Origin: Aureimonas sp. Leaf324
GTDB taxonomy: Bacteria > Pseudomonadota > Alphaproteobacteria > Rhizobiales > Rhizobiaceae
Direction: 5' to 3'
DNA length: 33,917 nt
Assembly: GCF_001423245.1 (NCBI RefSeq)
Contig: NZ_LMOH01000011.1
Coordinates: forward strand, 1-33,917
The position numbers and the translations under genes are program-made. Below are positions 7,568 to 15,563 of the stretch, one piece after another. Position 1 is the stretch's first letter. Every line of letters begins with the position of its first letter. Below the pieces are notes generated by a model that worked only from the letters and a program-made list of their open reading frames with translations, was not told the origin of the DNA and searched no databases.

Positions 7568-8484
7568 CGGGGCGTACGCCGCGCCACAGCACGCCGCAGC
7601 GAGGACGCCAGCATCTCGACGAAGGCGGACACGCGCGCCGGCCGGAGCCGGGACGCGGCGAAGACGGCATGGATGCCGCCGCCCGGCAGGCGCCAGTCCG
7701 GCAGAAGCCGCACCAGCCGTCCGCTTTCGAGGTCCGCCTCTGCCATGAAGTCGGGCAGGATGCCGGCGCCCGCACCCGCCAGGATCGCATCCTGCACCCC
7801 GCGCGCCGTATCGATCGACAGATGCGCAGATGCCTCGTGCATCGTCGTCGCGCCCGCGGGTCCCTCGAAGCGCCATTCGGCGGGATGGGGGAGGGCGGTG
7901 TTCACGACGAGCGGCAGGCGACCGAGATCGACCGGCGAGGCGGGCAGGCCGCGGCGGGCGAGGAGGCCGGGGGCGGCGACGAGGACCTCCTCGAACGTGG
8001 CGAGCCGCCGGGCATGAAGGCTGGTGTCGGCGAGCCGTCCGACCCGGATCGACAGGTCGACCTCCCCCGCCAGGACGTCGGCGATGCGGTCCGAAAGGCG
8101 CAGGTCCGCCCGGCAGTCGGGAAAGCGTCGCAGGAAGTCGGCGACCACCGGAACCACCACGAGCGCCCCGTAGTCGGCGGGCGCGAGGATGCGGAGCGTG
8201 CCTTGCGGCGCGGCGGCGGTCTCGCCCGCCTCCGCCACCGCGTCCCCCGCCTCTCGCAGGATCCGGGCGGCGCGCGCATGGAGCCGCCGCCCCGCCTCGG
8301 TCGGCTCGACGCGGCGCGTGGTGCGCAGGACGAGGGCGGTGCCGAGATCCTCCTCGAGGCGGGCGACCTGCTGGCTGACCACGGCCTTGGTGATGCCCAG
8401 CCGCTCGGCCGCGCGGGTGAAGGATCGCGTCTCGACCACGGCGGCGAAATAGACGAGGCGGCTGAGGATGCGGGGTTCGAGCAT
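7513..8484 (-). CDS. LysR-family transcriptional regulator
   Basis: 323 residues. An N-terminal winged HTH (RSFTRAAERLGITKAVVSQQ, about 20-45) precedes the LysR substrate-binding domain (about 95-300). The tail after 300 is longer than usual and reads into the IclR gene's 3' end. It is divergent from a NAD(P)-binding oxidoreductase, the likely target; a 7+4+7 dyad (8508-8525) lies between them. The ATG at 8484 is taken because relatives start just before the HTH. GAGG directly abuts the ATG, which is not normal ribosome-binding spacing, and the start lies inside a perfect 8-bp stem (8464-8488). Confidence 0.9.
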   Translation of the reverse strand: MLEPRILSRLVYFAAVVETRSFTRAAERLGITKAVVSQQVARLEEDLGTALVLRTTRRVEPTEAGRRLHARAARILREAGDAVAEAGETAAAPQGTLRILAPADYGALVVVPVVADFLRRFPDCRADLRLSDRIADVLAGEVDLSIRVGRLADTSLHARRLATFEEVLVAAPGLLARRGLPASPVDLGRLPLVVNTALPHPAEWRFEGPAGATTMHEASAHLSIDTARGVQDAILAGAGAGILPDFMAEADLESGRLVRLLPDWRLPGGGIHAVFAASRLRPARVSAFVEMLASSLRRAVARRTPRQAKEGSSETAAAPSLAR

Positions 8485-8488
8485 CCTC
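8464..8488 (-). promoter_or_regulatory. Stem-loop enclosing the LysR start codon
   Basis: In the mRNA, GAGGATGC (8488-8481, containing the ATG) can pair perfectly with GCATCCTC (8471-8464) across a 9-base loop. The stem hides the GAGG and the start codon, so it may hold down translation of the regulator. Confidence 0.4.
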
Positions 8489-8507
8489 GATTGTCTGCCG
8501 ATGCCAT

Positions 8508-8525
8508 ACGATCTGTAAAGATCGT
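8508..8525. promoter_or_regulatory. Candidate LysR operator between the divergent regulator and oxidoreductase
   Basis: Perfect inverted repeat, ACGATCT and AGATCGT separated by GTAA, lying 24 bp upstream of the LysR start and 93 bp upstream of the oxidoreductase start. Dyads of this size in a divergent LysR/target gap are the usual LysR activation and autorepression site. Confidence 0.6.
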
Positions 8526-8617
8526 CTGTCTTCCGCCTCGCTCCGCGGGCTGCCATCTTGCCCTCGTCGTCGAAGCCGGGCCGCACGGGTCGCAGGCACG
8601 AGGGAAAGGACAGCCCC

Positions 8618-9226
8618 ATGAAGATCGCCCTGATCGGCGCCTCCGGACATGCCGGATCGCGCATCGCCGCCGAACTCGCCGCGCGCGGCCACGCGGTCAC
8701 CGCCATCGCGCGCAACGCGGCGAGGATCGCGAGCCTGCCGGGCGTGACGCCGCTCGCCCTCGATCTCGCCGACACGGATGCGCTGGTGTCCGCCCTGAAG
8801 GGGCACGACGCCGTCGTCAGCTCGGTCCACTTCACCGCCACCGACCCGGACCAGCTGATCGCGGCGGTCAAGGCGTCGGGCGTGCCGCGTTATCTCGTCG
8901 TCGGCGGCGCGGGAAGCCTTGAGGTCGCGCCGGGCGTCCGGCTGATCGATACGCCGCAGTTCCCGGCCGAATATCGGGAGGAGGCGCAGAAGGGCAGCGA
9001 CTTCCTCGACCGGCTGCGCCGGGAACACGACCTCGACTGGACCTTCCTGTCCCCGTCGGCGGCCTTCGTGCCGGGCGAGCGCACGGGCGTCTTCCGCCTC
9101 GGCGGGGACGAGCTTCTGACCGGCCCATCGGGCAGCAGCATTTCGTTCGAGGACTATGCGATCGCGCTGGCCGACGAGATCGAGACGCCGCGCCATTCCC
9201 GCCGGCGCTTCACCGTGGGCTATTGA
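8618..9226 (+). CDS. NAD(P)-binding oxidoreductase / epimerase-like protein (NmrA-like, atypical SDR)
   Basis: 202 residues. A Rossmann start MKIALIGASGHAGSRI contains the G-x-x-G-x-x-G pattern (GASGHAG, 7-13), followed by DLADTDALVSALKGHDAVVSS and LVVGGAGSLEV. No classical Y-x3-K pair is evident, so it may be a flavin-reductase-like or sensor-type member such as those grouped with NmrA, rather than a classical dehydrogenase. ATG 8618 has AAAGGA 7 bases upstream. It is divergent from a LysR regulator that probably controls it; such pairs often respond to electrophiles or quinones (known for the gene arrangement, not shown here). Confidence 0.85.
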   Translation: MKIALIGASGHAGSRIAAELAARGHAVTAIARNAARIASLPGVTPLALDLADTDALVSALKGHDAVVSSVHFTATDPDQLIAAVKASGVPRYLVVGGAGSLEVAPGVRLIDTPQFPAEYREEAQKGSDFLDRLRREHDLDWTFLSPSAAFVPGERTGVFRLGGDELLTGPSGSSISFEDYAIALADEIETPRHSRRRFTVGY

Positions 9227-9241
9227 GGCGAGGCGTCGGGT

Positions 9242-9262
9242 CGGTCCGCGGCCGAAGGACCG
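9242..9262. terminator. Possible bidirectional stem-loop between convergent genes
   Basis: 6-bp arms CGGTCC and GGACCG around a 9-base loop in the 85-bp gap between the oxidoreductase and the EamA transporter. A second pairing, CCCGCCCG with CGGGCGGG, is possible just to the right. No U-tract. Confidence 0.28.
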
Positions 9263-9311
9263 GCCGGCCCGCCCGATGGCGCTGGCGGCGACGGCCGGGC
9301 GGGGCGATGCG

Positions 9312-10247
9312 TCAGCGCGATCGCGCCGCGACCGGCCGGCGCCTGGCGCGCCGCGCCACGAGGTCGCGCCCGCTGACGAGCACGATGCCGAAGAGGATGA
9401 GGGCGGCGCCCGCCAGGAATTCCGGGGTCAGCCGGTCGCCGAGGATGAGGATGCCGAAGCCGATGCCGAAGACCGGCGTCAGGAGCGACAGGACCCCGAG
9501 GCGTGAAGCGAGATAGACGCGAAGGAGCGAAAACCACGCGAGATAGCTGACCGTCGAGAGGATCACCGTCTGGTAGGCGAGGCTCGCGAGAAGTGTCGCC
9601 GACGCGCTCACGCGCGTTTCGCCGAACCACAGCGCCGAGCCGAGTGCGATCACGCAGGCGACCGCGAGCTGATACCACAGGGTGACGGCGGCCGGGGCCC
9701 GCGACAGGCGGGACGTTCGGACCACGATCGTCGTCGCCCCCCAGAACGCGCCGGCCGCGATCCCGAGGAGGTCGCCGATCCAGGCGGCGTCGCCGCCCGG
9801 CCCCCCGCCGCGCCCCGCGAAGGTCAGGACGATCCCGCCGAAGGCGACGGCGATCCCGATCCACTGCAGGGGCGCAAGACGCTCTTCCGGAAGGGCGAGA
9901 TGGAGGCCGAGCGCGGCAAAGACCGGCGCCGTGTAGAGGAAGATCGACATGTGCGAGGCGGAGGTGAAGAGGAGCCCTTGCGCGAACAGCACGAATTCCA
10001 GCCCGAACAGAGCGCCCGCCAGAAGGCCGGGCCGCCAGGCCTCGCCGACGAGGAACCGCTGCTCCCGCCGGAAGAAGACGACGAGGAGCACCAGGCCGGA
10101 CGCCAGTCCCGATCGCAGGCCGATCTGCAGGACCGGCGCCATGTCGGGCGCGGCGAGCTTGATGGCGACCTGCTGGGTTCCCCAAAGGGCGCACAGGGCC
10201 ACCATCGAAGCGGCGGCGGTGGCATCGATCGGCTTGCGAAGATCCAT
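9312..10247 (-). CDS. EamA/DMT-family transporter (metabolite exporter)
   Basis: 311 residues with about ten hydrophobic segments forming the two EamA repeats; the first starts at ALCALWGTQQVAIKLA, the second near GIAAGAFWGATTIVV. It ends in a basic, cytoplasmic tail (ARRARRRP). Members export amino acids or other small metabolites from the inner membrane. It is divergent from an Lrp/AsnC regulator, an arrangement that usually means the regulator senses the exported amino acid and switches the exporter on (inference). A palindrome at 10301-10316 is the likely shared operator. A second EamA gene at 22719 is only a distant paralogue. Confidence 0.92.
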   Translation of the reverse strand: MDLRKPIDATAAASMVALCALWGTQQVAIKLAAPDMAPVLQIGLRSGLASGLVLLVVFFRREQRFLVGEAWRPGLLAGALFGLEFVLFAQGLLFTSASHMSIFLYTAPVFAALGLHLALPEERLAPLQWIGIAVAFGGIVLTFAGRGGGPGGDAAWIGDLLGIAAGAFWGATTIVVRTSRLSRAPAAVTLWYQLAVACVIALGSALWFGETRVSASATLLASLAYQTVILSTVSYLAWFSLLRVYLASRLGVLSLLTPVFGIGFGILILGDRLTPEFLAGAALILFGIVLVSGRDLVARRARRRPVAARSR

Positions 10248-10300
10248 GACGTTCGTCCAAATCGGTTCGACGCAAGTCTAGCTCGGTCGGGATGGGCAAA

Positions 10301-10316
10301 TGGCTCGTTCGAGCTA
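10301..10316. promoter_or_regulatory. Candidate Lrp/AsnC operator
   Basis: Palindrome with core GCTCG-TT-CGAGC (10303-10314) and one more matching pair outside it, 7 of 8 positions per half. The half-site TAGCTCG recurs at 10279-10285, 22 bp (about two helical turns) away, as expected for a regulator that binds cooperatively. It lies 54 bp upstream of the EamA start and 43 bp upstream of the Lrp start. Confidence 0.5.
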
Positions 10317-10358
10317 TCAAGGGTGCATGGTTCGCTCGCCAAACGGGGAAACGACGCA

Positions 10359-10826
10359 ATGGCCGCTCACGCGCTCGACGAGCAGGATCGCGCGATCCTT
10401 CGCCTCCTGCAGGTCGATGCCGCGCGCCCGCAGCGCGAGATCGCCGAGGCGGTCCACCTGTCCGCCCCCGCGGTGCAGCGCCGGATCGCGCGCATGGAGC
10501 GGGACGGGGTCATCCGCCGGACCGTCGCGATCGTCGATCCCGTGGCCGTCGGGCTCCCGATCACGGTCCTCGTCGAGGTGACGCTGACCAACGACCGCTC
10601 CGCCACGGTCTCGGCGGTGAAGCGGTTCTTCCGCGACGCGCCCGAGGTGCAGCAGTGCTATTGCGTCACCGGGACGGCGGGCTTCATCCTCGTCCTTCTC
10701 GTGCCTTCGATGGAGGACTACGAGACGCGGACCGCCTGGCTCTTCGCCGACAACGAGATGGTCCGCTCCTATCGCACCATCGTGGTGCTCGACCGGGTCA
10801 AGGTGACGTCGAGCCTACCGCTTTGA
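10359..10826 (+). CDS. Lrp/AsnC-family transcriptional regulator
   Basis: 155 residues. The N-terminal HTH (LDEQDRAILRLLQVDAARPQ, then LSAPAVQRRIARMERDGVIR, about 6-55) is followed by a RAM/AsnC effector domain (about 65-150) with QQCYCVTGTAGFILVLLV. Such proteins form octamers that bind an amino acid. It probably controls the divergent EamA exporter and itself. ATG 10359 has GGGGAA about 7 bases upstream. The 235-bp gap after it (10827-11061) holds no gene; it carries a GC hairpin (11020-11039) ahead of the sensor kinase. Confidence 0.94.
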   Translation: MAAHALDEQDRAILRLLQVDAARPQREIAEAVHLSAPAVQRRIARMERDGVIRRTVAIVDPVAVGLPITVLVEVTLTNDRSATVSAVKRFFRDAPEVQQCYCVTGTAGFILVLLVPSMEDYETRTAWLFADNEMVRSYRTIVVLDRVKVTSSLPL

Positions 10827-11019
10827 CGCTCGCGCGAGCGGGTCGCCGGAGGCACGGACCGCGCCAGGCTTGCGGGGGCGTGGGGAGATCCGCACGAGAC
10901 GGTTGCTTTCGCCGCCGATCGCCCTTCTAACCCTCGACCCGGAGATGCCCTATATCGCTGCGTCGTCCGTCCCGCCCGCGAAGGGGGTGGAACGGCGAAA
11001 CCCCTGACACCGAACCATG

Positions 11020-11039
11020 GGCCCCCGGCGGCGGGGGCC
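11020..11039 (+). promoter_or_regulatory. Very stable GC hairpin upstream of the MHYT kinase
   Basis: Perfect 8-bp all-GC stem (GGCCCCCG / CGGGGGCC) with a 4-base loop, 22 bases before the preferred kinase start. It may be a terminator for upstream transcription without a U-tract or a leader element. It would fall inside the coding sequence if the earlier ATG at 11017 were used. Confidence 0.45.
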
Positions 11040-11061
11040 GGAGCCGAAGAAGTCGTCGCGC

Positions 11062-12777
11062 ATGGTCCACGCCCACCACAGCCCGCTCTTTGCCATCCTG
11101 TCGATCGTGATCGCGGTGCTGGGCTCGTGGACGGCCCTCGACCTCTTCGACCGCGTGTCGGGAAATTTCGGCCGGGCGCGGGCGGGCTGGCTGGTGGCCG
11201 CCGCGCTCGCGATGGGCCTCAGCATCTGGTCGATGCATTTCGTCGCGATGCTCGGCTTCGATCCGGGCTCCGCGGTCAGCTACGATCCGATCCTCACCCT
11301 CGTGTCGCTGGCGCTCGCGATCGGCGCGACGGGCACCGCCTTCAAGGTCGCCGCGTCCGAGCGCTCCGACCGGCGCCATGTCGTCGGGGCCGCCGTCCTG
11401 ATGGGGACGGGCATCTGCGCCATGCACTATGTCGGGATGGCAGCCCTCCGGACGGCCGCGGTGCTCGGCTACGATCCGCTGCTCGTCCTCCTCTCGCTCG
11501 CGGTCGCCGTCTCGTCCTCGATGGCCGCGCTCTTCGTCGCCCGCAGCGAGCAGCGGGGCTGGTCGCGCGCGGCCGCCGCCGGCATCCTCGGGCTCGCCAT
11601 CGTCGGCATGCACTACACGGCGATGGCCGCGCTCCACCTGACGCCGGTTCCGGGCGCCGCCATCGGCATGCCGGGACCGCCGCCCTATCCGCTGGCCTTC
11701 GGGGTGGCCGGGACGACGGTCCTGATCCTCTTCCTCGCCCTGATGGCCTCGCTCCACGACCAGCGCGTGAACATCCTGGCGGCGCTCGATGCCGGCGGCG
11801 TCGGCTACTGGGAACTGGATCTGGCGAACGGACGCCTCCACCTGTCGCCGCGCGGCAAGGCGATCCTCGGCAGCGCCGCGGACGGGGCGCCGGTCTATGC
11901 CGACCTCCTCGACGAGATCTCGCCGGGCAGCCGGAGCGAGGTCGTCGCGCGCCTGCACGAGGCGATCGACACGGGCGCGGACTACGACGTGGAATATACG
12001 CTGGTGCGCGGCGACCGGTGGCTGAACGCGCGGGGGCGGGTCGTCGGCGACGGCCGGCACCGGCCGACCCGCATGGTCGGCGTCGTGATCGACGTCACCG
12101 ACCGGCGCCAGGCGATGGACCGGATCGTCTCCAGCGAGCGCCGCCAGCGGCTCCTGGTGGACGAATTGAACCACCGGGTGAAGAACACACTGGCGACCGT
12201 GCAGTCGCTGTCCCGGCAGACGGCGCGCAGCGCCGCCTCGGTGGAGGGCTTCCACCGCAGTTTCGAGGGGCGCCTCCTCGCCCTCTCCTCGGCCCACAAC
12301 GTCCTGACGCAGCACGGCTGGGAGCATGCGGGGCTTCGCGAGATCCTGGAGCGCGAGCTCTCGCGCATCGCGCCGGACCGGGTGGCGCTCAGCGGCGAGG
12401 ACGTGACTTTGAGCGTGCGTCAGGCTCTGGCGATCGGCATGGCGATGCACGAGCTCGTGAGCAACGCCGTCCGGCACGGTGCGCTCGGGACGGACGGCGG
12501 AACCGTCGACGTGTGCTGGGGCTTGGCAGCCTCGGCGCGGGCGCCCGGCCTTGTCCTCGAATGGCGCGAGACGCCGGTCGCGGACGCCGCGGTCGCCATG
12601 TCCGGCGGCTTCGGCTTCCAGATCATCCGCCGCAGCATCGAGGGGGAACTCGAGGGCGAGGCGACCCTCGTCGTCGGGCCCGAGGGCCTCGTCTGGCGCT
12701 TCGTGCTGCCCCTGTCGGACCATGCCGGTCCGGCCACGGGGGGCGGCGGGGCGGCGGTCCCGGACGCGGCGCAGTAA
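11062..12777 (+). CDS. MHYT-PAS-HWE sensor histidine kinase
   Basis: 571 residues. The N-terminal membrane MHYT domain (about 5-230) has three diagnostic motifs, MHFVAM (58-63), MHYVGM (121-126) and MHYTAM (183-188), in a seven-helix fold proposed to bind copper and sense a diatomic gas. A cytoplasmic PAS-like domain (about 236-350) precedes an HWE-type kinase: H-box DELNHRVKNTLA with phospho-acceptor His371, N-box MHELVSNAVRHG, and the naming W-x-E element in EWRETP. No response regulator or sigma/anti-sigma gene is adjacent, so the partner is encoded elsewhere. ATG 11062 is preferred because MHYT begins at once; ATG 11017 is a possible earlier start. Neither has a good ribosome-binding site. 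Confidence 0.93.
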   Translation: MVHAHHSPLFAILSIVIAVLGSWTALDLFDRVSGNFGRARAGWLVAAALAMGLSIWSMHFVAMLGFDPGSAVSYDPILTLVSLALAIGATGTAFKVAASERSDRRHVVGAAVLMGTGICAMHYVGMAALRTAAVLGYDPLLVLLSLAVAVSSSMAALFVARSEQRGWSRAAAAGILGLAIVGMHYTAMAALHLTPVPGAAIGMPGPPPYPLAFGVAGTTVLILFLALMASLHDQRVNILAALDAGGVGYWELDLANGRLHLSPRGKAILGSAADGAPVYADLLDEISPGSRSEVVARLHEAIDTGADYDVEYTLVRGDRWLNARGRVVGDGRHRPTRMVGVVIDVTDRRQAMDRIVSSERRQRLLVDELNHRVKNTLATVQSLSRQTARSAASVEGFHRSFEGRLLALSSAHNVLTQHGWEHAGLREILERELSRIAPDRVALSGEDVTLSVRQALAIGMAMHELVSNAVRHGALGTDGGTVDVCWGLAASARAPGLVLEWRETPVADAAVAMSGGFGFQIIRRSIEGELEGEATLVVGPEGLVWRFVLPLSDHAGPATGGGGAAVPDAAQ

Positions 12778-12799
12778 ACACCCTCGCGAGGGCGGCCGT

Positions 12800-12819
12800 C
12801 GTCCTGTGATGGCAGGACG
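12800..12819. terminator. Bidirectional stem-loop between kinase and ribokinase genes
   Basis: 7-bp arms CGTCCTG and CAGGACG around a 6-base loop in the 65-bp gap between two convergent genes. A perfect 12-bp palindrome, CCCTCGCGAGGG, lies beside it at 12781-12792. GATTTGTTA follows on the plus strand, a short T-containing run. Confidence 0.45.
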
Positions 12820-12842
12820 GCGCGAAGGGATTTGTTACAGCC

Positions 12843-13721
12843 TTACGATTTCGGCGCGGAGACGTGCCGCGCCGCCGTCTCGTTCGCCCGTGCGAGGCTG
12901 TGGGCAAACGCGTCGCCGGAGGCCAGCGAGGCGACCAGCGCGCCCACGAAGGCGTCGCCCGCCCCGTGCGTGCTGACGAGACGCACCGGCAGGGCCGGGA
13001 GCGTCACCGGCGCCTCGTCGGAGCGTCGGCCGGCCACGCCGTCGCCGCCCGCCGTGACGACGACGCAGGGGAAGCGGGCGGCGAGCGCTTCGGCGGCCGT
13101 CGCGGCGGAGGCCAGATCCGCAACCGCGATCCCCGACAGTTCCTCGGCCTCGATCGCGTTGACGATCAGGACGTCGACCAGCGCGGCCAGTTCTGCCGGC
13201 AGCGGCCGGTACGGGGCGGCATTCAGGCAGACCGTCGCGCCGGCGTCGCGCGCCGCTTGCGCCGCCGCGACATTGACCGCGTCCGGCACCTCGTTCTGGA
13301 GGATCAGCGCCCCGGCGCCCGACCACAGGCCGGGGTCCGAGAGCGCGCCCAAGTCGATCGCGAGGTTGGCGCCCGACACGATCACCGCGCCGTAGTCGCC
13401 CTCCCGGTCCGAGATCGCGACGCTCATGCCCGACCCCGTGCCGGCGAGCCGCACGACGCGCGTCGCATCGACGCCGGATGCCTGGAGCGCGTCGAGGAGG
13501 AAGGGGCCGAACGCATCGTCGCCCACGGCGCCCGCCATGCGCACCTCGGCGCCCGCACGCGCGGCGCTCGCCGCCTGGTTGCCGCCCTTGCCGCCGAACT
13601 TCGGCGCCCAGGCGTGCCCCGTCACCGTCTCGCCCTTGCGCGGCCGGTCCGGCGCATCGACCATGATGTCGTAGTGCAGGCTGCCGACCACGACGACCAC
13701 GGGCTTTTCGGGAGTGCTCAT
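12843..13721 (-). CDS. rbsK: Ribokinase (PfkB-family sugar kinase)
   Basis: 292 residues. It carries the PfkB N-terminal signature KFGGKGGNQA (41-50) that binds the sugar and the C-terminal GAGDAF (catalytic base Asp256), plus VVGSLHYDIMVDAP, close to ribokinases. It would phosphorylate the sugar delivered by the adjacent transporter, after or instead of isomerisation by the operon's first gene. The start overlaps the RpiR stop in ATGA, so the two are translationally coupled, and it is the last gene of the operon. Specificity for D-ribose over a related pentose or ketose is not certain. Confidence 0.88.
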   Translation of the reverse strand: MSTPEKPVVVVVGSLHYDIMVDAPDRPRKGETVTGHAWAPKFGGKGGNQAASAARAGAEVRMAGAVGDDAFGPFLLDALQASGVDATRVVRLAGTGSGMSVAISDREGDYGAVIVSGANLAIDLGALSDPGLWSGAGALILQNEVPDAVNVAAAQAARDAGATVCLNAAPYRPLPAELAALVDVLIVNAIEAEELSGIAVADLASAATAAEALAARFPCVVVTAGGDGVAGRRSDEAPVTLPALPVRLVSTHGAGDAFVGALVASLASGDAFAHSLARANETAARHVSAPKS

Positions 13722-14587
13722 GAATTGCGTCGCTTGGTTTTGACGGCCCCCATCGTGGCGGCCAGATTGCGTTCGGCCGCCTTGAGGTCGCGCTGGGCGA
13801 CGGCTGCGAAGACGGCATCGAGAATGATGAGCTGGGCGACGCGCGCGGCCGCGTTCTCGCCGAGCAGCGGCGAGCCCTGCGCGGTCGAGCACAGGACGAC
13901 GTCGGCGATCTCGGCGATCGGCGAGGTCGCGTAGTTGGTGAGCGCGATCGTGCGCGCGCCGCGTCGGCGGGCGAGCTCCAAGGGCTCGAGGACGGCGGTG
14001 GTCTGGCCGGAATGGGAGAAGGCGATGGCGACGTCGCCTTCCGACAGGAGGGCGGCCGACATCAGCATCATGTGCGCGTCGTCGAAGACGCTGGTGCGCA
14101 CGCCGATGCGCAGGAACTTGTGCGCGACGTCGCGCGCGATCTGGGCCGAGCCGCCGATGCCGTAGAGATCGCGCTGGCGCGCCGCGAAGATGAGGTCGGC
14201 GGCGCGCTCGAAGGCGTCCGGGTCGAGGATCGAGAGCGTCTCCTCGAGCGCGTGGATCGAGGTGCGGAACACCTTCTGGGCGATCTGGGCGCCGGTGTCG
14301 TCGGGCGAGAGCTCCTGATGGAGGTCGGCGGTCGGCAGGCGGTTGTAGTCCGCGATGCCGGCCCGGAACTCCTTGAAGCCGGAGAAGCCGAGCTTCTTGG
14401 CGATCTTGACGAGCATGGCGTCGGACACGCCGGCATCCTCCGCCACGGTGCGCAGCGCCGTCGTCTCGTCGAAATCGCGCCGCCCGAGGATCATCTCGAC
14501 GACGCGCGCCTCGAGCGGCGTCAGCTGCGGCATCATCATGCGGATCCGAGGGCCGATGGTCCTCGGATCACGGATACTCATATTCAT
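13718..14587 (-). CDS. MurR/RpiR-family transcriptional regulator (HTH plus SIS domain)
   Basis: 289 residues. The N-terminal RpiR HTH (about 20-95; LRTVAEDAGVSDAMLVKIAK and LGFSGFKEFR) is followed by a SIS phosphosugar-binding domain (about 125-255; LYGIGGSAQIARDVAHKF, then AIAFSHSGQTTAVLEPLELA). It is expected to sense a phosphosugar made by the downstream kinase. It overlaps the permease stop and the ribokinase start (ATGA at both ends), so it is made in step with the operon and probably represses it through the palindrome at 19293-19314. A second ATG two codons later (14581) is an alternative start. Confidence 0.94.
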   Translation of the reverse strand: MNMSIRDPRTIGPRIRMMMPQLTPLEARVVEMILGRRDFDETTALRTVAEDAGVSDAMLVKIAKKLGFSGFKEFRAGIADYNRLPTADLHQELSPDDTGAQIAQKVFRTSIHALEETLSILDPDAFERAADLIFAARQRDLYGIGGSAQIARDVAHKFLRIGVRTSVFDDAHMMLMSAALLSEGDVAIAFSHSGQTTAVLEPLELARRRGARTIALTNYATSPIAEIADVVLCSTAQGSPLLGENAAARVAQLIILDAVFAAVAQRDLKAAERNLAATMGAVKTKRRNS

Positions 14588-15558
14588 CCCCGTCCCCTGG
14601 TCGCGCGATCGATCAGCATCGCGACGAGGATGATAAGGCCGGTGGCCAGGAGTTGGTAGAACGCCTGGACGTTGAGGAGCGTCAGCCCGTTGCGGAGCGA
14701 CCCGAGGATGATGGCGCCGAGGATCGTGCCGACCACCGAGCCCTTGCCGCCCATCAGCGAGGCGCCGCCGATCGCGGCCGCCGCGATCGCGTCGAGCTCC
14801 CAGAGATTGCCGAGCGTCGGGTCGGCGGCGCCGAGCCGCCCGACGAGGATCAGGCCTGCGATCGAGGCGAGACCCCCGGAGATCACGTAGGCCGCGATCT
14901 TGGTCATGGCGACCGGCACGCCCGCGATGTGCGAGGCCTCCTCGTTGCCGCCGACGGCCAAGAAGTATTCGCCGAGCGGCGTCTTGTTGAGGACCACCCA
15001 GATCCCGAGCGCCAGCACGGCGACGAGGACGACCGGCGTCGGCACGCCGAGGATGTCGCCGTTGAAGAGGGCGCGGAACTCAGGGGGAATGCCGAAGATC
15101 GGATTGCCGCCGGTGTAGATGAGGGCCGAGGCGCGGTAGAGCGACAGGGTGCCGAGCGTCACGATGAAGGGCTGCAGGCCGCCATAGGCGACGAGCGCCC
15201 CGTTCACCGCGCCGGCCGCCATGCCGAAGAGGATCGCGGCGGGGATGGCGAGGACGATCGGCGCGCCGCCGACCATCATGGCGGCTGCCGCCACGGCGGC
15301 GATCGCCGCGGTCGGGCCGACCGACAGGTCGATGCCGCCCGAGATGATGACGAGCGTCATGCCGAGCGCGACGCAGGCGTTGATCGACGACTGTTGGAGG
15401 ATGTTGAGGAGGTTGCGCTCGGTGAGGAAGTTCGGGCTGAGCGCGGCGAAGACGCCGGCGATCACCAAGAGGCCGATGAGCGTGCCGGCGTCGCGCAGGC
15501 CGAAACCGAGCTTCAGGCCGCGCTTCGGCGTTGCGGAAAGGCTGTCGGTGGAGGTCAT
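14584..15558 (-). CDS. Sugar ABC transporter permease (RbsC type)
   Basis: 324 residues, with 8-10 hydrophobic segments and the BPD_transp_2 signatures LGMTLVIISGGIDLSVG and NEEASHIAGV, plus AIAAAAIGGASLMGGKGSV, typical of ribose/xylose/allose permeases in the inner membrane. It starts 5 bases after the ATPase stop. The start ATG at 15558 follows a Ser/Gly-coding stretch of the ATPase with weak ribosome-binding features, so coupling is likely. The stop overlaps the RpiR start in ATGA. It probably works as a homodimer with the double ATPase. Confidence 0.94.
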   Translation of the reverse strand: MTSTDSLSATPKRGLKLGFGLRDAGTLIGLLVIAGVFAALSPNFLTERNLLNILQQSSINACVALGMTLVIISGGIDLSVGPTAAIAAVAAAAMMVGGAPIVLAIPAAILFGMAAGAVNGALVAYGGLQPFIVTLGTLSLYRASALIYTGGNPIFGIPPEFRALFNGDILGVPTPVVLVAVLALGIWVVLNKTPLGEYFLAVGGNEEASHIAGVPVAMTKIAAYVISGGLASIAGLILVGRLGAADPTLGNLWELDAIAAAAIGGASLMGGKGSVVGTILGAIILGSLRNGLTLLNVQAFYQLLATGLIILVAMLIDRATRGRG

Positions 15559-15563
15559 GGGCC

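Noticed and set aside
6659-9196. 845-codon minus-strand frame antisense to RidA, IclR and the oxidoreductase
   Set aside because: Low-complexity shadow; genuine proteins with full domain motifs occupy the same DNA.
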